This document shows positions 1 through 7,300 of a stretch of 10,983 bases of DNA, in pieces. The notes beneath the pieces are model-generated. The model saw only the letters and a list, made by a program, of their open reading frames with translations. It made no database searches and was not told the DNA's origin. The stretch lies in assembly GCA_021162505.1 (NCBI GenBank), contig JAGGYO010000258.1, positions 1 to 10,983 on the forward strand, in the 5' to 3' direction. A program made the translations under genes and the position numbers. How positions within the stretch are numbered: position 1 is the first letter of the stretch; the number at the start of each line of letters is the position of its first letter. This DNA comes from a bacterium. GTDB taxonomy: Bacteria > AUK180.

Positions 1-15
1 ATTACTTTGGGTCAT
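1..15 (-). CDS. 5' end of a divergent minus-strand gene (5 codons only)
   Basis: Reading the minus strand, an ATG at 15-13 opens a frame Met-Thr-Gln-Ser-Asn that runs off the left edge. The start is supported by a strong Shine-Dalgarno (AAAGGAGG, complement of 23-30) seven bases upstream and by a well-formed promoter further up (45-73). Five residues are too few to identify the product. It is transcribed away from the hisS unit, so it is probably a separate operon. Confidence 0.6.
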
Positions 16-22
16 TTTAAAA

Positions 23-30
23 CCTCCTTT
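23..30 (-). promoter_or_regulatory. Strong Shine-Dalgarno of the divergent gene
   Basis: On the minus strand these bases read AAAGGAGG, close to a full match to the anti-Shine-Dalgarno of 16S rRNA, seven bases before the ATG at 15-13. It is stronger than most ribosome-binding sites in the plus-strand operon and decides the start of the partial gene. Confidence 0.7.
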
Positions 31-44
31 TGTTATTAAAAAGT

Positions 45-73
45 ATTATATGGTTTTTTAATGACCCACTCAA
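45..73 (-). promoter_or_regulatory. Sigma70-type promoter of the divergent gene
   Basis: On the minus strand a -35 box TTGAGT (73-68) is followed after exactly 17 bases by a perfect -10 box TATAAT (50-45). The predicted start of transcription is near position 38, giving a leader of about 20 bases that contains the ribosome-binding site. A second candidate -10 with an extended TGn element (TGCTATAAT, complement of 101-109) lies further upstream, but I saw no clear -35 for it. AT-rich DNA gives chance matches, but spacing, box quality and position relative to the start codon agree here. Confidence 0.6.
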
Positions 74-161
74 ATTTTTTAATAAAATACTTTTACAGAA
101 ATTATAGCACATTCTCTGAAAAGTGGAGAGTGGAAGAAAATACTGACAGGAAAATAATGAG

Positions 162-195
162 ATTATTACGCTTTTACTTTGTAAAAGCTCATAAT
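162..195. repeat. Perfect 8-bp hairpin with outer arm
   Basis: GCTTTTAC (170-177), loop TTT, GTAAAAGC (181-188) form a perfect 8-bp stem. Outside it, after a small internal loop, ATTAT (162-166) pairs with ATAAT (191-195). No run of T follows on either strand, so it does not look like an intrinsic terminator. It lies in the non-coding region between the divergent promoter and hisS. Role unknown. Confidence 0.55.
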
Positions 196-199
196 GACG

Positions 200-221
200 G
201 AAAGAAATATTTTATTCTTTC
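200..221. repeat. 7-bp inverted repeat GAAAGAA/TTCTTTC
   Basis: GAAAGAA (200-206) and TTCTTTC (215-221) are exact reverse complements separated by 8 AT-rich bases. It sits directly between the hairpin ending at 195 and the GC-rich element starting at about 220, so it may mark the edge of that element. A short AT-rich inverted repeat could be chance. Confidence 0.35.
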
Positions 222-320
222 TCTGCGAACTCTGCCTGCCTGTGCGTGTCCGCATGCAGACAGGCGTCTCTGCGGTGAGATCCTTCTGGATGACCACGAA
301 ACGAGTTCGGGGTAAACTCC
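220..320. repeat. GC-rich intergenic repeat-like element with nested hairpin
   Basis: Positions 221-320 are 59% GC by count, in a window that is otherwise about one-third GC. The unit CTCTGC occurs at 221, 230 and 268. The first two are 9 bases apart, and the third would keep the 9-base period if the 30 bases at 236-265 were removed. From memory, wording of the type CTCTGCG-AACTCTGC-GTCTCTGCGGTGA recurs between genes in many unrelated bacterial genomes, so this is probably a dispersed, non-coding repeat. The right end carries a further small inverted repeat, GAGTT (303-307) and AACTC (315-319). An 84-codon frame across 61-315 passes through this element but has no support as a gene. Confidence 0.55.
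238..265. repeat. GC-rich bulged hairpin inside the repeat element
   Basis: GCCTGT (238-243) pairs with ACAGGC (260-265), and the next GCGTG (244-248) pairs with CATGC (253-257) with one G-T wobble (as RNA, G-U) and a two-base AG bulge (258-259). The loop is TCCG. This gives 11 pairs, the most stable-looking structure in the region. No T-tract follows (GTCTCTGCGG), so it is not a standard terminator for either strand. Confidence 0.6.
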
Positions 321-344
321 AAAAAATTTACACTGAGCATCTTT

Positions 345-372
345 TTGAAAAAAAGTGAAAATAAGTTATAAT
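345..372 (+). promoter_or_regulatory. Candidate promoter of the hisS operon
   Basis: A -35-like TTGAAA (345-350) and a perfect -10 TATAAT (367-372) are 16 bases apart, just in front of hisS. Transcription would start at about 378-381, right at the AAAGG ribosome-binding site and only 7-10 bases before the ATG at 388, giving an almost leaderless message. This supports the ATG at 388 over the GTG at 355, which would lie inside the promoter. The local sequence is very AT-rich, so the match could be partly chance. Confidence 0.45.
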
Positions 373-387
373 AAACAAAGGTTTATT

Positions 388-1617
388 ATGAGAAAAGATC
401 TATTGAAAAATGTAAAAGGAATGCGGGATTTTTCACCGAAAGATATGCTTCTTCGGGAGAAGATCCTAAATATTATTAAAAACAATTTTAAATTGTTCGG
501 TTTTCTTCCCATTGAGACACCTACGCTTGAATCTTATCCCCTACTAATGGATAAATACGGTGACGATGCAGATAAATTGATTTATAATTTCAAAGATAGA
601 GCAGACAGACCCTTAGGTATGATATATGATCTTACAGTTCCCCTGTCAAGATTTGTAGCAATGAATATAAATAATTTGACCTTGCCTTTTAAACGCTATC
701 AGATCCAGCGTGTTTATAGATATGAAAATCCGCAAAAAGGGCGTTTCAGGGAATTTTACCAATGCGATATTGATACCATTGGTTCGGATTCACCTTTTGT
801 GGAAGCGGAGCTGCTTATCGTGTCAGCCAAGATATTGAAGGAATTGGGTCTGGATTTTAAGATAAAGCTGAATTTTAGAACATTCTTGGATGATTATCTT
901 GAAAAGAACAATATTGCAAAGCAAACCGATAAGGAACTTTTTCTTCGCGCCATTGATAAATTGGATAAAATGGGCGATGAAAAGGTAATAGCATATTTAA
1001 AGGAAAATGATTTTCCCAAGGATCCGAAACCGTTATTGAAAGAATTAAGTGAATTAAAACAAGCCCCCGATCGTTTTGTCCAAATTGAAAATTACTTCAG
1101 CACTTTTTATGATAGAGAATATCTTGAATTTTCACCGCTTTTAGCCCGCGGACTTTCCTATTATACGGATACCATTTTTGAGATCTCTCTGCGGGATGAA
1201 GATATGGGTTCAATAGCCGGTGGCGGTCGTTATGATAATTTGATTAATCATTTGATAAACAGAGAAATTCCAGCATGCGGAATTGCTTTGGGTTTTGAGC
1301 GTATATTTGAAATATTGAAAAAGAAAAAAGATATTGAGGACGATATATTCTATGATTATTTTATAATGAACAGCGGCAATAAAGATCAGGAAATGAAATT
1401 ATTGAAAATATTAACAAAAGCCGGAAAGAAAACATTTTATTATCCCGATAAGCTGAAAATGGATAAGCAGTTGAAAAAAGCAGTATCCTTGAAAAGCAAA
1501 TACTTTATGATCATGGGTGATGAAGAGGTTGAAAAAGGCGAGGTTTCCATAAAAGATCTTTTAAAACGCGAGCAAAAACGGATAAAACTTGAGGAATTTA
1601 TAAGGAGTATTTCATGA
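388..1617 (+). CDS. hisS: Histidyl-tRNA synthetase (class II)
   Basis: This 409-residue cytoplasmic enzyme attaches histidine to tRNA-His using ATP. The N-terminus has the family opening KGMRDFSP. Motif 2 begins at R108 (QRVYRYENPQKGRFREFYQ). The histidine-specific signature is ARGLSYYTDTIFE with Arg254, followed by motif 3, GGGRYD (278-283) and ACGIALGFERI. The last ~90 residues fit the HGTP anticodon-binding domain, so it is full length. The wording (ARGLSYYT rather than the RGLDYYT common in Proteobacteria, and PFKRYQIQ) resembles Bacteroidetes or eukaryote-like HisRS, from memory. The ATG at 388 is preferred because AAAGG (377-381) lies six bases ahead and it puts KGMRDF at the usual distance; an in-frame GTG at 355 would add 11 unconserved residues. 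The stop overlaps the next start as ATGA. Confidence 0.95.
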   Translation: MRKDLLKNVKGMRDFSPKDMLLREKILNIIKNNFKLFGFLPIETPTLESYPLLMDKYGDDADKLIYNFKDRADRPLGMIYDLTVPLSRFVAMNINNLTLPFKRYQIQRVYRYENPQKGRFREFYQCDIDTIGSDSPFVEAELLIVSAKILKELGLDFKIKLNFRTFLDDYLEKNNIAKQTDKELFLRAIDKLDKMGDEKVIAYLKENDFPKDPKPLLKELSELKQAPDRFVQIENYFSTFYDREYLEFSPLLARGLSYYTDTIFEISLRDEDMGSIAGGGRYDNLINHLINREIPACGIALGFERIFEILKKKKDIEDDIFYDYFIMNSGNKDQEMKLLKILTKAGKKTFYYPDKLKMDKQLKKAVSLKSKYFMIMGDEEVEKGEVSIKDLLKREQKRIKLEEFIRSIS

Positions 1618-2180
1618 AAAAATATATTTTGATATTTTTTGCCTTTTTTATTGTTTTATTACAGGCAGTACCTATCAGTAATTATGCTGCAAAAATATTG
1701 GTGCGCGTGGGATATATTGACATTGATAAGATCATAGGGCAATATTATCTTGCTCAGCAATATCAAGATCTATATGAGACCATGAAAAAAAATCAATATA
1801 AAAATTTACAACCCTTGATTGATAAGATAAAAAGAGAAGCCATGAACTTGAAATACAATGAAGTTACTTTGACCAATAAGGAGCTTGAAGATAGGTGGAA
1901 TAATATTTTAAAATTGAAAATGCAGCTCAAGATGAAAAAGAACCAAATTGATGGTGTACTAGATTCTGAGGAAAGTAAATTTAATGATGAAATATTAAAA
2001 AATATTTATAGTGCAATAAAAGAGGTATCATTGAAATATGGATTCAATATTATTTTGGAAAAGAAACAAATATATTTTTCTACTCCGGATGTTGATCTAT
2101 CGGATCAGATCATAGAAAAATTGAACAGCGATTATATACAGACACAAGAGACGCAGGATAGTAGTGGGAAAGAGCATTAA
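1614..2180 (+). CDS. skp: Skp/OmpH-family periplasmic chaperone
   Basis: This 188-residue protein starts with a signal peptide (Lys-Lys, then a strongly hydrophobic stretch to about residue 25; likely cleavage near NYA-AK). The mature part begins VGYIDIDKII, the typical first beta-strand of the OmpH/Skp family. It continues with a long charged helical section (about 45-145), expected to form the coiled-coil arms, and returns to a strand region with YGFNIILEK and the family-type ending PDVDLSDQIIEKLN (about 140-170). Skp trimers hold unfolded outer-membrane proteins in the periplasm, so the gene is good evidence for an outer membrane. It overlaps hisS by 4 bases and nadD by 17. It sits apart from the bamA/lpxD genes that commonly accompany skp. 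The family is certain; equivalence to E. coli Skp is inferred. Confidence 0.85.
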   Translation: MKKYILIFFAFFIVLLQAVPISNYAAKILVRVGYIDIDKIIGQYYLAQQYQDLYETMKKNQYKNLQPLIDKIKREAMNLKYNEVTLTNKELEDRWNNILKLKMQLKMKKNQIDGVLDSEESKFNDEILKNIYSAIKEVSLKYGFNIILEKKQIYFSTPDVDLSDQIIEKLNSDYIQTQETQDSSGKEH

Positions 2181-2736
2181 TAAGGTCTGCCTTTTCGGTG
2201 GTACTTTTGACCCAATTCATAATGGGCATATAATTGCGGCATATAAGATATTGGAGAGGTTTGATTTTCAGAAGATCATTTTTATTCCCAATGGTAATCC
2301 TCCTCACAGGGACATACCCGAAACGGATGCAATAATGAGAAAAAAAATGATAGAATTTGCAATTTCACCAGAGGCAAGATTTTCAATAAGCAATTTTGAA
2401 ATAAATAAGGACAGTATATCCTATTTTATTGATACGGTAAAATATTTCAAGGAGCAATATTCTGACCTTCATATGATAATCGGTACCGATCAGGCAAATC
2501 GATTTCGGACATGGTATAAATGGAAAGAATATTTTCCATTGATAAAGATCATTGTTATTAAAAAAACCGAGCCGCTTTATGAGATATTAGATTTTATATA
2601 TATGAAGGATATTGAGGAAATTAAAATATCATCTTCCAACATTAGAAAAATATTATTAAGGGGTGGAAATATCGATTCACTTGTTCCCGCCAGTGTTCTG
2701 AAATTCATTAGAGAAAAGGGACTTTATGCTGGATAA
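2164..2736 (+). CDS. nadD: Nicotinate-nucleotide adenylyltransferase
   Basis: This 190-residue cytoplasmic enzyme joins nicotinate mononucleotide and ATP to give deamido-NAD, the penultimate step of NAD synthesis. The nucleotidyltransferase signature GGTFDPIHNGH is at residues 12-22 and the second nucleotide-binding motif SSSNIR is at 156-161. MIIGTDQANRFRTWYKW in the middle matches the NadD pattern in which an acidic residue and a Trp bind the substrate. Length is normal. The start is a GTG at 2164 with AGGA (2155-2158) five bases ahead, inside the end of the upstream gene (17-base overlap), so translation is probably coupled. The yqeK-type gene follows with an 11-base overlap, as in Firmicutes. 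Confidence 0.95.
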   Translation: MGKSINKVCLFGGTFDPIHNGHIIAAYKILERFDFQKIIFIPNGNPPHRDIPETDAIMRKKMIEFAISPEARFSISNFEINKDSISYFIDTVKYFKEQYSDLHMIIGTDQANRFRTWYKWKEYFPLIKIIVIKKTEPLYEILDFIYMKDIEEIKISSSNIRKILLRGGNIDSLVPASVLKFIREKGLYAG

Positions 2737-3247
2737 GATCAGAAATTATTATTCCAAGGAAAGGTGGGAACATATAAAGGGTATGCTTTCACTTTTAAAT
2801 ATTTTAGGTGAGAAAAATTATTCCTTTACTGAAAGATTTTTTAATAAACTGACTTACGCCATATTACTGCACGATAGCGGTAAATTATTCGAAGATCAAT
2901 TCTCAAAAAAATACTACTTTCCCATTTATCATGCCTATTTGTCAAGGAGTATTGCAATTCACGCATTTGGTATTGAAGATAAAGATATGCTGAATGCTAT
3001 CTTGTTTCATCCAACGGGAAGAGAGAAAATGTCCATATTAGAGATCTTTCTGTATCTTATTGATTTTTCAGAGCTAAATAGGACATTTACCGAAGCGAAG
3101 ATCTGCAGAAATCTTATTTACAATAATAAATTATACGAAGCGCTTATATATGCTGCTCAAGTAAAGCTTTACTATATTGAGAAAAAAAAGCAGCCTTTGA
3201 ATTTAAATACAATAAAAATGGTGAAATATTATGAAAAAATGGCTTAA
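2726..3247 (+). CDS. yqeK: YqeK-type HD-domain hydrolase (probable symmetrical Ap4A hydrolase)
   Basis: This 173-residue protein has an HD metal-dependent phosphohydrolase fold. Visible metal ligands are His16 (WEHIKG), His49-Asp50 (LLHDSGK), His69 or His79, His95 (LFHPTGREKM) and Asp113 (LIDFSELNR). The stretch H-x-T-G-R-x-K-M followed by L-E-I-F and D-F-S-E-x-N-R is typical of the YqeK family. YqeK members split diadenosine tetraphosphate into two ADP using an iron-containing site. The position directly behind nadD (11-base overlap) is the conserved one for yqeK, which strengthens the call. Pro96 stands where many YqeK proteins have Thr. An A8 run (3182-3189) near the end is a possible slippage spot, but the frame is intact. 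It overlaps the LCP gene by 17 bases. Confidence 0.85.
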   Translation: MLDKIRNYYSKERWEHIKGMLSLLNILGEKNYSFTERFFNKLTYAILLHDSGKLFEDQFSKKYYFPIYHAYLSRSIAIHAFGIEDKDMLNAILFHPTGREKMSILEIFLYLIDFSELNRTFTEAKICRNLIYNNKLYEALIYAAQVKLYYIEKKKQPLNLNTIKMVKYYEKMA

Positions 3248-4355
3248 AATTGTTATTCCTTTAATAATTGTTCTTATAATAATTATTGTGATTATTGCAA
3301 AACCTCCCCTTGAAAAACAGATGATAAAAAATAAGAAGGTATATTTCCTTTTAATGGGTGCTGATTCCGTTGAACATGTTTCCCGTGCAGATACCATAAT
3401 GGTGGTAAAATTGACCTCCAAAGGGAAATTATCAATTCTAGCCATACCTCGTGATACAAGGGTGGACTATTTAGGTGAAAAGGTAAAGATCAATACTGTT
3501 TTTGCTCGTGGATATGTACATGGTGGGTTCAAATCAGCAGCCAGTCGAGTGAAGAATATTCTTGAGAACCTTATAAATATAAATATTACAAGATACGCGA
3601 TCATTGATTATAGGTCGTTTAAGAGCTTGATTGATATCGTCGGCGGTGTAAATGTTTATGTTTCAAAGGATATGTACTATCTTGATAAAAGCGGAGGTTT
3701 ACTTATTGATATTCCAAAGGGCGTTCAGCGCCTTGACGGGAAAAGATCCCTGGAATTCATAAGGTTTAGAAATGACGGACTTGGTGATCTCGGTCGCATA
3801 AGCCGTGAAAAGGATTTTTTGAGTTCACTGATAAAAAAAGATAATATTGAGAAATTCATAAGGAACCCCAAGGTGATTAGAACTGTTTTTAAGATGGTGG
3901 TGAATAATTTCAATATAAAGGAACTGTTTTATTTAAAGAAGTTCACAAAAGGGTTGGACCTTGGCAATATTAAAATGGGTATTCTGAAGGGTGCTCCTAA
4001 AAAGATAGGAAAGGGTTACTATTATATTTCCAATACATTTGCTTATGATGATAATTTTTCCAAAAGTAAAAAATCAAAAAAGAAACTTCTCGTTAAGATA
4101 TTGAACGGTAATGGAAAAAAGGGTATAGGCGAACATATTGCGGAAATCCTGCGAAGCATGGGGTATGATGTAGTAACTATCGAGAATGCGGATAATTTTA
4201 ATTATGAGAAAAGTGTTTTATTGAACTATACGAAGGAATATGAAAATATAAAAAAGATCGTGGATCATTTCAAGGTAAAAATAATTTATTCAAAAGAAAA
4301 AAGAGGAATTTATGATATACAATTTATTATCGGCAAGGATCTTGAAAATTATTAA
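3231..4355 (+). CDS. LCP (LytR-CpsA-Psr) family protein with LytR_C domain
   Basis: This 374-residue protein has one N-terminal membrane anchor (hydrophobic residues 6-23), with the rest outside the inner membrane. The LCP domain spans about 35-215: LLMGAD, RADTIMVV, AIPRDTRV (Arg74, Asp75, Arg77), IIDYRSFKSLIDIVGGV, and RFRNDGLGDLGRISRE (Arg178, Arg180, Asp182, Asp186, Arg189, Arg192). The Arg and Asp residues are those that bind the pyrophosphate of the polyprenyl donor. LCP enzymes move glycopolymers from undecaprenyl-pyrophosphate to the cell wall or other acceptors. A LytR_C domain follows at about 284-355 (LVKILNGNGKKGIGEHIAEIL). GGTGA at 3220-3224 serves as ribosome-binding site. It overlaps yqeK by 17 bases and the next gene by 44. 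The LCP acceptor in this organism is unknown. Confidence 0.9.
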   Translation: MKKWLKIVIPLIIVLIIIIVIIAKPPLEKQMIKNKKVYFLLMGADSVEHVSRADTIMVVKLTSKGKLSILAIPRDTRVDYLGEKVKINTVFARGYVHGGFKSAASRVKNILENLININITRYAIIDYRSFKSLIDIVGGVNVYVSKDMYYLDKSGGLLIDIPKGVQRLDGKRSLEFIRFRNDGLGDLGRISREKDFLSSLIKKDNIEKFIRNPKVIRTVFKMVVNNFNIKELFYLKKFTKGLDLGNIKMGILKGAPKKIGKGYYYISNTFAYDDNFSKSKKSKKKLLVKILNGNGKKGIGEHIAEILRSMGYDVVTIENADNFNYEKSVLLNYTKEYENIKKIVDHFKVKIIYSKEKRGIYDIQFIIGKDLENY

Positions 4356-7300
4356 ACTTTTAATAATTTTTCTACTTTTTCCCATCTTGATCAATGGGAA
4401 TAGCTTCGCAAATTTGGAAAAGACCCTATATGAAAAGGGAATTGATACATTGAATGAGAATGAGCTTATTGATTATTCTTTATATAAAGAAATGCAATTA
4501 AAGGATACCTACGAGTTAAATTTAGAAATATTGAAAAAGGCAAATTCTCCTTTAAATTTGGAATTCATGCTTCTTTATATTATGGAGAGTTATGAATACC
4601 CAAAATATAGTAGTCAATTAAGAGCGATCCTTAAAGAAAAACTCAAGGTATCAAATAATATTATTTTCAAAATTGATGCCCAATATATCTTGTCATTATT
4701 GAATAAATTGAACCTTTTAACATTTGATAGTGGAAAAATGGGATATTTAAAAAATTATTTTGTGGCTGGACCTTTTATTAAAAATGGTATTCTGGATTTT
4801 GACAATCCATTAGCATTTGAAAAGAAATGTGATTTGAAAAAAGAATATAAAACTTTTTTTGGAAAGCAAAGGCCTTATAAGGTTTCTGTTTCACCCACCG
4901 GCTGGTTTGACATTTCATCTGTTTATAAAGATAAGATGGGTATTTCATATTTTGTAGCAAGTCAGAAGATCGAAAAAACAGCAGATTATTATTTGCACTT
5001 TATTACTAATAAGGGATGTAAATTATTCGTGGACGGCAAGGAAATATATACTATCAAAGAAGAATCTGACTCAAGATCGGTAAAGAATATTTTTCGTATT
5101 AATATGAAAAAAGGGGATCATCTCTTCACGGTGAAGGTACAGAATGATTCTAATATCAAAGGTTATTATCTCGAATCTTCAATTGATGGTTTTCTAATTC
5201 AGTTATTTGATGATTGTGGAAATCCTTTGCCTTATGATCAAGGTAATTATTCAAAAGGTTCTTCAAAGTTAATTGAGCATCTTAATGTTGAGAAGACCTT
5301 TAAAGATGAAGATATTTATAGAAAAGAGTTCAAACTCGCGAATATTTTAATATCCTATGGTTATAGGGCAAGGCCATACGCTATGTTGCTGGACCTTTTA
5401 GAAAACACTCCTTCTCCTATTTATAATTTTTTCATGGGATATCTAATTGAAAGATTTCCTCAGTTAGGATATGGGGATCAGGCCTATAATTACTATTTCA
5501 AATCAATGAACGGTTGGGATGATAATCATATTGCTTCCTCATTCCTTGGTAAAAAATTTTTGGATGACGGGAAATTAGAAGTTGCTTCAAAATATATTCT
5601 TCCCCTTTATGAAACATTTTCCGAAGATCAAAATACAGCCATTACCACCGCTCGATACAGAAATAAAGAGGGCTTGAGCTTTTTCGGGCAGAAAATACTG
5701 GCTAAATACATAAAAAATTATGAGAGTGATCTATCTGCGCTTGATATCTATTCCATTTTTAAGAATGTATACGGTATTGAAAAGATAGAAATTCTTAAGG
5801 ATTGCATGAAGAAAGGTATTATAACGGGTGATATCCTGCTTACTATGGGGGATTATTATATAAGAAAAAATATGTATTCAGCGTATCTTGAACTCTTAAA
5901 TAAAGTGAAAAATCCCAATTTTAAATATAATATTCTCTTGGAAGCGGTGGGGAATGAAACACTTGAAGAAAATACTGATATACAAAAATTGCTAAAGACA
6001 CTACTTACATATTACCCTCAGAATTCGGACCTATATGCTATTATGGCTTCTTATTACTTAGATCAGGCTGACAATAAAAATTATATAAGGATCAAAAACG
6101 ATATGCTAAAGCGCTTCGGAAATTTTGATGATGAGATAGAGTTTGAAAAATTTGGTATTTCCGATTATTATAAAAATGAAGATCTAAATGATATTGATAA
6201 AAATATTCCTTTAACATTTTTAAGTATTAAGGAAAGAGTAAGTTTCTTTAATGATCTTAGTTATAGAAAATACAATCATTTTATAATCTATGTTGCAAAT
6301 CAAGCCGGAGTAGACGGATTATCGTCTTTTAGAACCCCGGGTAATGCCCAATTTATAAGGATCATAAATCCCGATGGTCGAGAGTATTTCTTCCATGATG
6401 ATAGTTTAAAAGGCCTGCAGGTCGGTTCTATTTTTGATATAGCTTTTGTTCAATATGGGTCAAGAAGTTTTGAAAATATCAATAGTGTTTTTTTTAACCC
6501 CATAATTTTTAAGAACTCGTACCCTGTCAAGTCAATTAAGTTGATCTTTGATATCCCGCAAAAAATGGGTTTTAAAAATCAATTATTACAGAAACGCGGC
6601 GGAGTAATAGCAGTTGGGAGTATAATTAAACCCCTGGATAAGGGTTATAAGAGTTATTTATACTCTGCATCAAATATTGATTATTTTAAACCGGAAAAAA
6701 ACTTACCAATGGAATATGCTTTTCTGACTTCTGTTAATACACAGGTTCCCATGAAATCAAAAGTATTTTTAGCAAATTACTATAAAGAAATTTTTACCGA
6801 TAAAGAGATCTTACCAAATGTTAAAGATTTCTTTGATTCTTTTAAGGGTAATTCACCAAGGGATAAGATGCTCGCTTTATATGATTTTCTTGAAACGAAA
6901 TTTGTCGCCGATGGAGGAAAAGGGAATACGAGGAGTATTTGGAATATTATTTCAACGAAAAGAGGAGATAATATAGATAAGCTAAGAGTGTTTAAACTAG
7001 CTTTGGAATACTGGAAAATTGATCATCGCTTTTTGATCTATTCAAATTATGCCAATGTGGATACTAAATATTTTTCCACGGCATCCATTACGGGTTCGGG
7101 TATTTTAACGGATATTGACTCCGTTACTCCTATTCTTTCAACCTTTTCAAAAGAATTTATTCCCTATGGTGGAGAAAAGAAGCGTTTGAGAAAAGCATAT
7201 ATTTATGAAAGCGGGAGATATATGAAAGTAAAGAATAATTTTGCAGTTGGTATTGAAACAGGTCTAAGCATAGATTCCAAATGGGATATGCTTAATGGCA

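Noticed and set aside
238..265. Intrinsic terminator
   Set aside because: The stem is strong, but it is followed by GTCTCTGCGG on the plus strand and by GCAGGCAGAG on the minus strand, with no T-tract.
61..315. 84-codon plus-strand frame in the intergenic region
   Set aside because: It begins inside the divergent promoter region, runs through hairpins and the GC-rich repeat, has no ribosome-binding site, and its translation has no recognisable or protein-like pattern.
355..387. Upstream GTG start for hisS
   Set aside because: It would fall within the predicted -35/-10 promoter, lacks a good ribosome-binding site and adds 11 residues not expected in the family. The ATG at 388 has AAAGG six bases upstream.
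100..387. T-box or riboswitch leader controlling hisS
   Set aside because: No T-box sequence (TGG-N-ACC-GCG type) or known riboswitch core is visible, and the best promoter lies downstream of the structured region.
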